A DNA stretch of 64,000 nucleotides. It comes from Herbidospora galbida (lineage in GTDB: Bacteria; Actinomycetota; Actinomycetes; Streptosporangiales; Streptosporangiaceae). The notes beneath the pieces were generated by a model that searched no databases, had not been told where the DNA came from, and saw only the letters and a program-made list of their open reading frames with translations. The translations under genes were made by a program, and so were the position numbers. The stretch is from assembly GCF_005233835.1 (NCBI RefSeq), contig NZ_SZQA01000019.1, forward strand, positions 1-64,000, written 5' to 3'. This document shows positions 43,098-52,105 of the stretch, piece after piece (position 1 is the first letter of the stretch; each line of letters starts with the position of its first letter).

Positions 43098-44521
43098 GAG
43101 ATCTCCTTCAGGTACGCCTCGAGACCGTGGCGACCGCCCTCACGCCCGTAGCCGGACTCCTTGTAACCGCCGAACGGCGAGGTGGGGTCGAACTTGTTGA
43201 AGGTGTTCGACCACACGACCCCGGCCCGCAGCTTGGACGCCGTCCACAGCATCCGCGACGCCTTCTCCGTCCAGACGCCGGCCGACAGGCCGTAGGGCGT
43301 GTTGTTCGCCTTCTCCACGGCCTCGGCGGGGGTGCGGAAGGTGAGGACCGACAGGACCGGGCCGAAGATCTCCTCGCGGGCGATCCGGTGGGACTGGGAG
43401 ACGCCGGTGAACACGGTCGGCGGGAACCAGAACCCCTTGTCGGGCAGGGAGCAGGCCGGTGACCACCGGTCAGCGCCCTCGGCCTCGCCCGTGTCCGACA
43501 GTTCGCGGATCTTGGCGAGCTGGGCGGCCGAGTTGATGGCGCCGATGTCGGTGTTCTTGTCGAGCGGGTCGCCGAGCCGCAAGGTGGACAGCCGCCGCTT
43601 CAGCGACGACAGCAGCTCCTCGGCGACCGACTCCTGCACCAGCAGGCGCGACCCGGCGCAGCAGACGTGCCCCTGGTTGAAGAAGATGCCGGTGACGATG
43701 CCCTCGACGGCCTGGTCGATGGCGGCGTCGTCGAACACGATGTTGGCGGCCTTGCCGCCGAGTTCGAGGGTCACCTTCTTGTTGGTGCCGGCGACCGACT
43801 TCGCGATCAGCCGGCCGACCTCGGTGGAGCCGGTGAAGGCGACCTTGTCGACGTCGGGGTGGCCGACGACGGCGGCGCCGGTCTCGCCCGCGCCGGTCAC
43901 GATGTTGACCACGCCCGGGGGCAGGTCGGCCTGCTGGCAGATCTCGGCGAACAGCAGCGCGGTCAGCGGCGTGGTCTCGGCGGGCTTCAGCACGACGGTG
44001 TTGCCGCAGGCCAGCGCGGGCGCGATCTTCCAGGCCAGCATCAGCAGCGGGAAGTTCCACGGGATGACCTGCCCGGCGACGCCGAGCGGGGTGGTGCCGT
44101 AGCCGGCGTATGCGAGCTTGTCGGCCCAGCCGGCGTAGTAGAAGAAGTGGGCGGCGACCAGGGGGAGGTCGACGTCGCGCGACTCCTTGATCGGCTTGCC
44201 GTTGTCGAGCGACTCCAGGACGGCCAGCTCGCGGGCGCGCTCCTGGATGATCCGGGCGATCCGGAACAGGTACTTGGCCCGCTCGGAGCCGGGCAGCGCC
44301 GACCAGACGCCGAACGCCTTGCGGGCGGCCTGCACGGCCCGGTCGACGTCGGCCTCGGTGGCCGAGGCGACCTCGGCCAGGGTCTCCTCGGAGGCGGGGT
44401 TGACGGTCTTGAAGGGGGTTCCCGACCCGTCCACGAACTCGCCGTTGATGAACAGCCCGTACGACGGTCTGATGTCGACGACATCGCGCGACTCGGGCGC
44501 CGGTGCGTACTCGAAGATCAT
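43094..44521 (-). CDS. Aldehyde dehydrogenase
   Basis: 475 residues, full length. GQVIPWNFPLLMLAWKIAPA, VTLELGGKAANIVFDD (general-base Glu) and FFNQGHVCCAGSRL (catalytic Cys) are present. It starts one base after the deoC stop region and is coupled to the truncated ALDH. Next to deoxyribose-phosphate aldolase, it could oxidise the acetaldehyde that DeoC releases; that is inference from context. Confidence 0.9.
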   Translation of the reverse strand: MIFEYAPAPESRDVVDIRPSYGLFINGEFVDGSGTPFKTVNPASEETLAEVASATEADVDRAVQAARKAFGVWSALPGSERAKYLFRIARIIQERARELAVLESLDNGKPIKESRDVDLPLVAAHFFYYAGWADKLAYAGYGTTPLGVAGQVIPWNFPLLMLAWKIAPALACGNTVVLKPAETTPLTALLFAEICQQADLPPGVVNIVTGAGETGAAVVGHPDVDKVAFTGSTEVGRLIAKSVAGTNKKVTLELGGKAANIVFDDAAIDQAVEGIVTGIFFNQGHVCCAGSRLLVQESVAEELLSSLKRRLSTLRLGDPLDKNTDIGAINSAAQLAKIRELSDTGEAEGADRWSPACSLPDKGFWFPPTVFTGVSQSHRIAREEIFGPVLSVLTFRTPAEAVEKANNTPYGLSAGVWTEKASRMLWTASKLRAGVVWSNTFNKFDPTSPFGGYKESGYGREGGRHGLEAYLKEIS

Positions 44522-44522
44522 C

Positions 44523-45452
44523 TCAGTCCAGGGTGAAGTAGTCGGGGCCGGCGTAACGGCCGGTGGTGAGCTTCTGGCGCTGCATCAGCAGGTCGTTGAG
44601 GACCGACGACGCGCCCAGCCGGAACCAGTCGGGGTCGAGCCAGTCGGGCCCGGCGGTCTCGTTGACCAGCACGAGCATCTTGATCGCGTCTTTGGTCGTA
44701 CGAATCCCGCCGGCTGGCTTCACCCCCACCATGCGGCCCTCACGGTCGCGGAAGTCGCGGACCGCCTCCAGCATGACCAGGGTCACCGGCAGCGTGGCGG
44801 CGGGCTGGACCTTGCCGGTGGATGTCTTGATGAAGTCTCCCCCGGCCATCATGGCCAGCCACGAGGCCCGGCGCACGTTGTCGTAGGTGGCCAGTTCGCC
44901 GGTCTCCAGGATGACCTTCAGGTGGGCCTCGCCGCAGGCCTCCTTGATCGCCTGGATCTCCTCGAAGACCTTCAGGTAGTCGCCCGACAGGAACGCGCCC
45001 CGGTCGATGACCATGTCGATCTCGTCGGCCCCGGCGGCGACCGCCATGGCGGTGTCGGCGACCTTCACCTCAAGAGAGGAGCGCCCGCTGGGGAACGCGG
45101 TGGCGACGGAGGCCACCTTCACCCCCGACGAGCCGACGACGTCACGGGCCTCGGCCACCAGGTCGGGGTAGACGCAGACCGCCGCGACCCTCGGCACCGT
45201 GGGGTCGGTCGGGTCGGGGTGGACGGCTTTGGCGCACATCGCCCGGACCTTGCCCCGGGTGTCGGCCCCCTCCAGGGTCGTGAGGTCGACCATGGAGATG
45301 GCCATGTCGATGGCCTGGCGTTTCGCGGTGGTCTTGATCGATCGGGTGCCCAGCCCGGCGGCCCTGGCGTCGGCGCCGACCCGGTCGACACCGGGCAGTC
45401 CGTGCAGGGACGCCCGGAGCGAGGCGTTGGACGAGGCAGTCGGAATTGACAC
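44523..45452 (-). CDS. deoC: Deoxyribose-phosphate aldolase
   Basis: About 309 residues. The Schiff-base lysine lies in GGDFIKTSTGKVQPAAT and the second active-site lysine in VGVKPAGGIRTTKDA, both diagnostic of DeoC. It splits 2-deoxyribose 5-phosphate into glyceraldehyde 3-phosphate and acetaldehyde. The start is uncertain: GTG 45452 (reading SIPTASSNASLR) fits homologues, GTG 45455 and TTG 45488 are in frame. The two ALDH genes follow directly. Confidence 0.92.
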   Translation of the reverse strand: MSIPTASSNASLRASLHGLPGVDRVGADARAAGLGTRSIKTTAKRQAIDMAISMVDLTTLEGADTRGKVRAMCAKAVHPDPTDPTVPRVAAVCVYPDLVAEARDVVGSSGVKVASVATAFPSGRSSLEVKVADTAMAVAAGADEIDMVIDRGAFLSGDYLKVFEEIQAIKEACGEAHLKVILETGELATYDNVRRASWLAMMAGGDFIKTSTGKVQPAATLPVTLVMLEAVRDFRDREGRMVGVKPAGGIRTTKDAIKMLVLVNETAGPDWLDPDWFRLGASSVLNDLLMQRQKLTTGRYAGPDYFTLD

Positions 45453-45539
45453 CACCCCAGCATCGCCGACCTGGCCGAACGATGCCAAACCGGGTGCTCA
45501 CCACACTGCGGGTCCGTTTTTGGCACATCTCACAACCGG

Positions 45540-45629
45540 CCTAAGAAGGGTCTTAGGTACGAATCCACACCCCACCCACGGGAGATAAGGCATCCGCCCG
45601 ATGTGACGGAGGGGGTCTTAGGACGAATC
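45540..45629. promoter_or_regulatory. CCTAAGA/TCTTAGG inverted repeat and repeated half-site
   Basis: CCTAAGA-AGGG-TCTTAGG (45540-45557) is a perfect inverted repeat. Its right part with flank, GGGTCTTAGGTACGAATC (45548-45565), recurs nearly unchanged at 45613-45629 as GGGTCTTAGGACGAATC. They lie between deoC and the small gene at 45672, so a shared regulator may bind both sites. Confidence 0.55.
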
Positions 45630-45671
45630 TTGAGTGTGTAAGCAAGACGTACAAGAACAAGGAGAAGCCAG

Positions 45672-45830
45672 ATGGCTCCCGAGCTGCACTACCAGATCAT
45701 CATCAACCGGGTCGCCGAGCTCCAGAACGAGGCGACCACCTACCGCCGCGTCCGTGAGGCGGAGAAGGCGCGCGAGCGGGGCGGGCATCACCGGCTCCGG
45801 GCGAGCCTCGGCAAGTTCCGTTCCCAGTGA
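45672..45830 (+). CDS. Small basic actinobacterial protein
   Basis: 52 residues starting MAPELHYQIIINRVAELQNE, helical and very rich in Arg in its second half. It has AAGGAGAAG just before the ATG, a promoter region with repeated boxes and a perfect hairpin after the stop, so it looks like a complete single-gene unit. Short Arg/Glu-rich proteins of this kind are common in actinomycetes with no known role. Confidence 0.72.
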   Translation: MAPELHYQIIINRVAELQNEATTYRRVREAEKARERGGHHRLRASLGKFRSQ

Positions 45831-45839
45831 CGCGCGTCA

Positions 45840-45877
45840 AGATGCCAGGCCGGAACCTCCCTCCCGGCCTGGCATCT
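45840..45877 (+). terminator. Hairpin terminator after the small basic protein
   Basis: A perfect 14-bp inverted repeat (45840-45853 and 45864-45877, ten-base loop) begins nine bases past the stop. No T-run follows, which is common for actinobacterial terminators. Confidence 0.75.
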
Positions 45878-45920
45878 CAACCCCCGTAAATAGGCGCGAA
45901 TCCCACCGAGTAGGCGTGAC

Positions 45921-48779
45921 ATGCTGGACGACATGATGGGTCGGGCCGTGAGCCCCGTCTTCGTCGGACGGGAGACCGAGCTGAAGTCGCTCGGCGAGAT
46001 CTTCGACCAGGCCCGTGAGCAGGCCGCCGCCGCCGTCCTCGTGGGCGGCGAGGCGGGGGTCGGCAAGACCCGGCTGGTCACGCGGTTCGCCGAGCAGGCC
46101 GCCGCCGTGGGAGCGCAGGTCTTCGTCGGCGGCTGTGTCGAGCTGTCAACAGAGGGTCTCGCGTACGCGCCGTTCACGGCGGTGCTGCGCCAGCTCGTCC
46201 GCGACATGGGGGCCGCGGACGTCGCGGCGCTGCTGCCCGAGGGCGCGGCCCGAGACCTGGCCCGGCTGCTGCCGGAGTTCGGTGAGCCGAGCGGCGACGT
46301 CGAGACCGACACGGCCAGGGCCCGCCTGTTCGAACAGATACTGACGTTGCTGGAACGGCTCGCCGAGCGCCGCCCGATGGTCCTGGTCATCGAGGACATC
46401 CATTGGGCCGACCGGTCGAGCCGTGACCTCATCGCCTTCCTGAGCCGGAACGTCTCGGCGATTCCGATGCTCATGGTGCTGACGTACCGGTCGGACGAAC
46501 TTCACCGCACCCATCCGCTCCGGCCGGTGCTCGCCGAGCTCAACCGGGTCGGCGGGATCGCCAAGATCGAGGTGCCCCGCTTCACCGAAGACGAGGTGGC
46601 CCGCCAGATGGCCGGCATCCTCGGCACCACGCCCGCCTACAGCCGGGTCTCGACGGTCTTCGACCGCAGCGCGGGGATCCCGCTGTTCGTGGAGGCGCTG
46701 CTCGACTGCATCGGCGGCGAGACCCTCCCCGAGTCGCTGCACGACCTGATCATCGGCCAGGTGGAGCGGCTGCCCGAGGAGACCCAGCGGGTGCTGCGGA
46801 TCGCCGCCGCCGGGGGCAACCGGGTCGGCCACGACCTGCTCTGCGCGGTCAGCGGCCTGCCTGCGGCCGATCTGGAGGACGCGATCAGGCCCGCCGTGGC
46901 GGGCAACGTCATCCAGATCAGCGACGGCCGCGCCTACACCTTCCGGCACGCGCTGATCCGCGAGGCCGTCCACGACGAACTGCTGCCCGGGGAGCACACC
47001 CGGCTCCACTCCCGCTTCGCCGAGGAGATCGACCGCGACCGCACCCTGGTCCCGCAGGGACGGGCGGCCATCGAGATCGCCCACCACTGGCACTCGGCCA
47101 GGAACGACCTGTGGGCCCTCATCTCGGCCTGGGACGCCTCGGCGAAGGCGCACATGGCGTTCGCGTACACCGAGAAGGTGCAGCTCCTCGAACGGGTGCT
47201 CATGCTCTGGGACAAGGTCCCCGACGCCGCGCAGCGTATCGGGGCCGACCACGCCGCCGTGCTGGAGCGGGCCTCCGAGGGCGCCTACGCGGCCGGCGAG
47301 ATCGACCGCGCGCGCAAGTACGCGAAGGCCGCGCTGGCCGAACTCGACGACCACACCGCGCCCGAACGGGTCGCCGGGCTGCTGGTCCGGATGGCCAACT
47401 GCAAGAAGCACCGGGGCCGCCCCGGCGCGATCGAAGACCTGCGCCGGGCCGAACGACTGGTCCCGTTGCCCAGCGAGACCCGGACGCTGGTCCTGACCCG
47501 GCTCGGCACGCTGCTGATCATGGCCGACGAGATCGTCGAGGGCACCGCGCTGACCCAGGAGGCGCTCAGGAACGCCCGCGAGATGGGTGACGAGTGCCGC
47601 GAGGCCGACCTCCTGATGAACCTCGCGCTCGGCCACTCCATCAGCGACGACCTGGAGGCGGCGATCGCCACCAACTCCCGCGCCCAGGCCATCGGCACCC
47701 GGATGAAGTCGGGCCAGGTGGTGCTGCGGGCCCTGGCCAACAACGTCGACGCGCTCGAGAACCTGGGTCGCTCCGAAGAGGCCGTCGCACTGGCCGTCGA
47801 GGGCGAGAAACTGGCCAGGAAGTACGGCCGCTACCGCAACCAGGGCGTCTTCATCGCCAACAACCGGGCGGAGGCGCTCGAATCGCTGGGCCGCTGGGAC
47901 GAGGCCCTCGACGTCATCACCCGGTCACTGATCTTCGACCCGTCCCCGCTCAACCGCTGGCACCTGCTGCGGGTCCGCTCCCAGATCGGCATGGCCCGGG
48001 GCAAGATGGAACAGACCCTCGCCGACCTGACCGAGGTGGGGGCGCTGACCGGCCGTCCCGAAGACTGGACGCAGGAGCGCACCCTCAACACCCGGCTGGC
48101 CCTGCAGTGGCACCTGCTGACGGGCGACCCGGAGGCGGCCCTGACCAGGGCCGAGATCGCCCTCGGCGCGATCCCGCTGTCGCGCAAGCCGATGCTGGGC
48201 TGGCGCCTGCTGGCGATGATCTACCGGGTGAGCGACGCCGCGCTGCCCGTCAGCCCCAACCGGGCCAGGGCCCTGCGCGAGCGGGCCGGGGAGTTCCGTA
48301 CCGCCATGATCGCCAAGGGCCCGGTCAGCGAGGCCTACGAGCGGGAGTGCCGGCAGGACTTCGACGGCGCGGCGGCCTGCTGGGCCGTACTGAAACGCCC
48401 CTACCAGCGGGCCCGCAACCTGATCATGGCCGCCGCCGGCCCCGGCCGCGACGGCGTCGCCCTGCGGCTGCGGGAGGCCCACGCCATCGCGACCGACCTG
48501 GGCGCCGCCCCGATGAGAGAGCAGATCGAGGCGCTGGCCCGCCGGTCGGGCATCGCCCTGACCGACACCCCCGCCGAGACGGCCGCCCTGCTGACCCCGC
48601 GCGAGGTCGAGGTGCTGCGGCTGCTCACCGAGGGCCGGTCGAACCGCGACATCGCCCAGACGCTGACGATCTCGGCGAAGACCGCCAGCGTCCACGTCTC
48701 GAACATCCTGGCCAAACTCAGCGTCTCGACCCGGGGCGAGGCCGCCGCGGCGGCCCACCGGATGTCGCTGCTCAACTAG
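45921..48779 (+). CDS. LAL-type LuxR regulator with ATPase domain
   Basis: 952 residues. An N-terminal AAA ATPase (Walker A GGEAGVGKTRLV near 42-53, Walker B MVLVIEDIHWAD near 153-164), a long helical repeat region and a C-terminal LuxR helix-turn-helix (LTPREVEVLRLLTEGRSNRD then SAKTASVHVSNILAKL). This is the LAL (MalT-like) architecture of large ATP-dependent activators. Target genes are not evident from neighbours. Several ATGs are clustered at the start (45921, 45933, 45936). Its end overlaps the convergent transporter gene by eight bases. Confidence 0.9.
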   Translation: MLDDMMGRAVSPVFVGRETELKSLGEIFDQAREQAAAAVLVGGEAGVGKTRLVTRFAEQAAAVGAQVFVGGCVELSTEGLAYAPFTAVLRQLVRDMGAADVAALLPEGAARDLARLLPEFGEPSGDVETDTARARLFEQILTLLERLAERRPMVLVIEDIHWADRSSRDLIAFLSRNVSAIPMLMVLTYRSDELHRTHPLRPVLAELNRVGGIAKIEVPRFTEDEVARQMAGILGTTPAYSRVSTVFDRSAGIPLFVEALLDCIGGETLPESLHDLIIGQVERLPEETQRVLRIAAAGGNRVGHDLLCAVSGLPAADLEDAIRPAVAGNVIQISDGRAYTFRHALIREAVHDELLPGEHTRLHSRFAEEIDRDRTLVPQGRAAIEIAHHWHSARNDLWALISAWDASAKAHMAFAYTEKVQLLERVLMLWDKVPDAAQRIGADHAAVLERASEGAYAAGEIDRARKYAKAALAELDDHTAPERVAGLLVRMANCKKHRGRPGAIEDLRRAERLVPLPSETRTLVLTRLGTLLIMADEIVEGTALTQEALRNAREMGDECREADLLMNLALGHSISDDLEAAIATNSRAQAIGTRMKSGQVVLRALANNVDALENLGRSEEAVALAVEGEKLARKYGRYRNQGVFIANNRAEALESLGRWDEALDVITRSLIFDPSPLNRWHLLRVRSQIGMARGKMEQTLADLTEVGALTGRPEDWTQERTLNTRLALQWHLLTGDPEAALTRAEIALGAIPLSRKPMLGWRLLAMIYRVSDAALPVSPNRARALRERAGEFRTAMIAKGPVSEAYERECRQDFDGAAACWAVLKRPYQRARNLIMAAAGPGRDGVALRLREAHAIATDLGAAPMREQIEALARRSGIALTDTPAETAALLTPREVEVLRLLTEGRSNRDIAQTLTISAKTASVHVSNILAKLSVSTRGEAAAAAHRMSLLN

Positions 48780-49344
48780 CCCACAGCGGCTCCAGCAGCA
48801 GGAGCACCCCGAAGACCGCGAACGCGCCGGCGGCGCCGTACTTGATCCACTTCTCCGGCAGGTGCTTGCCGAGCAGCCCGCCGACCACGATGGCCAGGGC
48901 GTCGGCGGCCACCATGCCGACCGTGGAGCCGATCCAGGTGCCGACCCAGCCGTACTGGGTGGCCAGGGTGATCGTGGCGAGCATGGTCTTGTCGCCGAGC
49001 TCGCTCAGGAAGAACGCGACCGTCACGGCCAGCAGCACCGACTTGGTGGCCCGCTTGGCCTTCTCGGCCTCCTCGTCGGTCAGGGAGTCGCCGCGCAGCG
49101 TCCAGGCCGCGAAGCCGAGGAACGCGATGCCGGCCACGATGGAGATCGCGGTGGTCGGGAGGTGGTCGCCGATGAGACCGCCGAGTGCGACGGAGAACAG
49201 GTGGACGACGGTCGTCGCGATCGTGATGCCGGCCAGGACCGGAAGGGGCCGGAACCTGGTGGCGAAGGTCATGGCCATGAGCTGGCTCTTGTCGCCCAGC
49301 TCCGCCACGAAGATCACGGCGAGGGAGATCCAGAACGCTTCCAC
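48772..49344 (-). CDS. TMEM165/GDT1 family cation transporter
   Basis: 190 residues with six membrane segments and two family signatures, FVAELGDKSQLMAM and FFLSELGDKTMLAT, related by internal duplication. Family members move Mn2+ or Ca2+ in exchange for protons; bacterial ones often act as Mn exporters. The start is a GTG. A 200-base leader with strong hairpins precedes it and may carry metal-responsive control. Confidence 0.9.
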   Translation of the reverse strand: MEAFWISLAVIFVAELGDKSQLMAMTFATRFRPLPVLAGITIATTVVHLFSVALGGLIGDHLPTTAISIVAGIAFLGFAAWTLRGDSLTDEEAEKAKRATKSVLLAVTVAFFLSELGDKTMLATITLATQYGWVGTWIGSTVGMVAADALAIVVGGLLGKHLPEKWIKYGAAGAFAVFGVLLLLEPLWAS

Positions 49345-49544
49345 TCGGGGTCGCCTTTCGCATCAGCGCGACCGGGCCGAGTTCTGCCGGGGAGCATCGC
49401 TTCGGCCCGGCAGCGTTGGAACACTGTCGGGCCGAAGGTCTCGTCCGCCACACGGGCCTCCGCGGCCGGACGCACGCTTTTCATCGAACGCGTGCGTCAG
49501 TGTGTCGACCGGCGGTGTTGTGGACTACTCCCCTTCGGGCTGTC
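49345..49544 (-). promoter_or_regulatory. Structured leader of the GDT1-type gene
   Basis: This 200-base stretch between murB and the transporter start holds no gene but two hairpins. One has arms 49469-49477 and 49490-49498 (9 bp, perfect) and may terminate murB. The second, 49401-49436, has a 9-bp outer stem plus an inner AGTG/CGCT stem. On the minus strand the second is flanked by GAGACC before and GATGCTCCCC after. Mn riboswitches of the yybP-ykoY class precede many genes of this family, but I cannot match its conserved loops here. Confidence 0.45.
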
Positions 49545-50573
49545 TCACAGACTAACGCCTATCATCACGGGTTCATTCACCAGGGTCACCCCGAACTTCG
49601 CTTTGACCCCATCTCGGACTTCTCGGGCAAGCTCCAGTAGTTCCTCGGCCGTGGCCTCACCGGTGGGGTTGGTGAGGGCGAGGGTGTGCTTGGTCGACAC
49701 CCTGACCGGGCCCTTCGCGTAGCCCTTGTGGAACCCGGCGTTCTCGATCAGCCACGCCGCCGGGACCTTCACGGCGTCGTCGCCGGCGGGCCAGCGCGGA
49801 TAGCCGGGGGCCAGCTTCTCGAGCTCGTCGGCCTGCGCCCGGCCCAGGATCGGGTTGGTGAAGAACGACCCGGCGCTGACGGTGTCGGGGTCGGCGGGGT
49901 CGAGCACCATGCCCTTGCCCCGGCGCAGCTCCAGCACCCGCGCGCGGGCCTGGGCCAGCGGCACCCGCTCGCCGGGCGCGACGCCCAGGCTCTTGGCCAG
50001 CTCGGCGTACGCCAGCGGTTGCGAGAGCTCGTCGTTCTCGAGGTTGTACGTCACCGACAGCACCACGAACCGGTCGAGGGCGCCCTTGAAGGCGCTGTCG
50101 CGGTAGGCGAACCCGCACTCCGCGGCCTCCAGGTCGAGGATCTCCCGGCGGCGGCGGTCGAAGACGCGTACGGCCACGATGGTCTGGGAGACGTCCTGGC
50201 CGTAGGCGCCGACGTTCTGGATCGGGGTCGACCCGACCAGGCCGGGGATCCCCGACAGGCACTCGACGCCCGACAGCCCCTCGGCCACGCAGCGCTCGAC
50301 GAGCGGATCCCAGTCTTCCCCGGCGGCGGCCGTCACCAGGCCGCCGTAGGTCACGATCCCGCGTGTGCCGACCTTGACCACCAGGCCGTCGAACCCGGCG
50401 TCGGAGAGCACCAGATTGCTCCCCCCGCCCAGGATCAGCACCGGCTCGCCCCGCCGGTCGGCCTCGGAGACCAGCTCGACGAGCCGCTCCTCGGTCTCGG
50501 CGATGACAAAGGCCCGCGCGTTCCCGCCCAGCCGCAACGTCGTGTACGGCGCCAGCCGTACCCCCTCTTCCAT
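49545..50573 (-). CDS. murB: UDP-N-acetylenolpyruvoylglucosamine reductase MurB
   Basis: 342 residues. The FAD-binding start TTLRLGGNARAFVIAETEE, LILGGGSNLVLSD, the CLSGIPGLVGSTPIQNVGAY segment and the catalytic SAGSFFTNPI (proton-donor Ser) and late Glu (VNEPVMIG) are present. It reduces the enolpyruvyl group to make UDP-MurNAc for peptidoglycan. The ATG at 50573 starts the family-typical MEEGVRLAPY; the upstream open frame is shadow. The glycosyltransferase-like gene lies 10 bases upstream. Confidence 0.93.
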   Translation of the reverse strand: MEEGVRLAPYTTLRLGGNARAFVIAETEERLVELVSEADRRGEPVLILGGGSNLVLSDAGFDGLVVKVGTRGIVTYGGLVTAAAGEDWDPLVERCVAEGLSGVECLSGIPGLVGSTPIQNVGAYGQDVSQTIVAVRVFDRRRREILDLEAAECGFAYRDSAFKGALDRFVVLSVTYNLENDELSQPLAYAELAKSLGVAPGERVPLAQARARVLELRRGKGMVLDPADPDTVSAGSFFTNPILGRAQADELEKLAPGYPRWPAGDDAVKVPAAWLIENAGFHKGYAKGPVRVSTKHTLALTNPTGEATAEELLELAREVRDGVKAKFGVTLVNEPVMIGVSL

Positions 50574-50583
50574 GGCCGCCAGC

Positions 50584-51654
50584 CTAACGGCGCAGCAGGG
50601 CGAGCACTCTGTCGTAGGTCCGCTTCGACTCCTCGTCGCGGTATCCGGCCTCGGTGTCGAAATAGCCCCGGTGCCGGGCCTGACGCACCGGCAGGTCCTT
50701 CTCCGGTACGACCAGACGCCCCGGCAGCATGAGGGAGAACTCCAGGTCGGCGTTGCGGTAGAAGCGGGCGTGCTCCGGGAATCCGCCGATCCGCAGGGCC
50801 TTGGCCCGGTTGACGGCGAACAGGTAGCCGAGCAGCGCCGGGACCTCGCCGGCCCCCGCGTCGCGCCACTCGGTGCCGCCCGGCTCGGGTTCGACGCCCT
50901 TCCACCCGGCCCCGACCACGTCGGGCACCTCCAGCGCCCGCAGCAGCGGCCTGATGGCGTCGCCTTCGAGGATCGTCGAGGAGTCCATGACCACGTGGAC
51001 GTCGGCGGTGTCGAGCTGGAGCAGCTTGGTCCGCGCCGGGCCCCACTCGGCGGTGCCGCCACGCCAGTGGGGCTTCTCGGCGACGTGCCAGACCCTGATC
51101 CGGTCGGGGTTGGCCTCGGCCAGTTCGTGCAGGACGTCGCCGGCGCCCTCGACGTTGCCCAGGTCGAGCGCGATGATCCCGGCGTCGCTGTGCGCGAGCA
51201 CCGCCGAGACGCAGGCCCGCACGTCGTCGGGCCACCCGTCGACCAGCAGCGCCACCGACGCGGTCAGCTTCGGGATGTCGATCTGCCGGTCGACCCGGGA
51301 GGTGGCCAGCGCGCCGTCCCAGAGGGCCTGCGAGGCGGCCATCGACGGGGTGCCCGCGTCGTTGAGCGCGGTCTCGGTGATCGAGCCCGGGTAGGGCACG
51401 GTCGACTTCACGTCGGGCTCGCCGGGCGGGCGGCCCTCGACGATCGACGACACCGGGATCGACCGGACGCTCGGCCAGATCTCGTAGCGGGGGCGTTCGG
51501 TCAGCTCGAAGCCGCCGGCGGGCGTGTCGTAGACGTCCCAGCCCTCTTCGACGAGCTCGTGGCGCAGCCGGTCGGCCGCCTCGAAGTCGTTGTCGGCTCG
51601 GGCGGCGGCACGGCGTTCGGCGATTTCGACGACATTCGGCGGTGGTTTGCTCAC
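50584..51654 (-). CDS. Glycosyltransferase-like protein with CysRS-tail-like N-terminus
   Basis: 356 residues. Residues about 11-50 (RRAAARADNDFEAADRLRHE and then GWDVYDTPAGG) closely resemble the C-terminal helical segment of cysteinyl-tRNA synthetase. From about 128 the sequence follows a GT-A/family 2 glycosyltransferase pattern (TASVALLVDGWPDDVRACVS, HVVMDSSTILEGD). The catalytic status is uncertain because a clear DXD is missing. It sits between hadB and murB and is probably co-transcribed with them. Confidence 0.7.
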   Translation of the reverse strand: MSKPPPNVVEIAERRAAARADNDFEAADRLRHELVEEGWDVYDTPAGGFELTERPRYEIWPSVRSIPVSSIVEGRPPGEPDVKSTVPYPGSITETALNDAGTPSMAASQALWDGALATSRVDRQIDIPKLTASVALLVDGWPDDVRACVSAVLAHSDAGIIALDLGNVEGAGDVLHELAEANPDRIRVWHVAEKPHWRGGTAEWGPARTKLLQLDTADVHVVMDSSTILEGDAIRPLLRALEVPDVVGAGWKGVEPEPGGTEWRDAGAGEVPALLGYLFAVNRAKALRIGGFPEHARFYRNADLEFSLMLPGRLVVPEKDLPVRQARHRGYFDTEAGYRDEESKRTYDRVLALLRR

Positions 51655-51674
51655 CTAGGGAGCGCTACCCAGGC

Positions 51675-52103
51675 TCAGGCGAGCTGAACTACGGCCCTGG
51701 CCTTGGAGAGCACGCGCGCGTCGCCCGACTTGGCGGTCAGCACGACGATCACCCGCTTGTCGGGCAGCTTCTCCTCGATGGTCCCGGAGATGCTGATCGT
51801 GGCGCCGTTGTCGTCGTCGGGCACGACCACCATCGACGAGAACCGCACGCCGTAGTCGACGACGGCGGCCGGGTCGCCGGCCCAGTCGGTGACGTAACGG
51901 CCGCCCTGGGCCATCGTGTACATGCCGTGGGCGATCACGTCGGGCAGGCCGACGGACTTGGCGAGCCGCTCGTTCCAGTGGATGGGGTTGAAGTCGCCGG
52001 AGGCGCCGGCGTACATGACCAGGTTGACGCGGTGGACCTGGTATTCGGCGGCGGGCAGTTCCTGGCCCTGCTCGACCTCGTCCCACTTGATGGTTGCGCC
52101 CAT
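51675..52103 (-). CDS. hadB: HadB-type (R)-hydroxyacyl-ACP dehydratase subunit
   Basis: 142 residues with the hot-dog fold hydratase motif YAGASGDFNPIHWNE, holding the catalytic Asp and His. ATG 52103 lies two bases past the hadA stop. In mycobacteria HadB is the catalytic subunit paired with HadA in the FAS-II dehydratase. In organisms without mycolates the substrate is less certain. The symbol is by synteny and motif. Confidence 0.85.
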   Translation of the reverse strand: MGATIKWDEVEQGQELPAAEYQVHRVNLVMYAGASGDFNPIHWNERLAKSVGLPDVIAHGMYTMAQGGRYVTDWAGDPAAVVDYGVRFSSMVVVPDDDNGATISISGTIEEKLPDKRVIVVLTAKSGDARVLSKARAVVQLA

Positions 52104-52105
52104 GG

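Noticed and set aside
49345-49544. Calling a yybP-ykoY Mn riboswitch outright
   Set aside because: The gene family makes it tempting, but I could not place the conserved GGGGAGTAG and partner loops on the minus strand.
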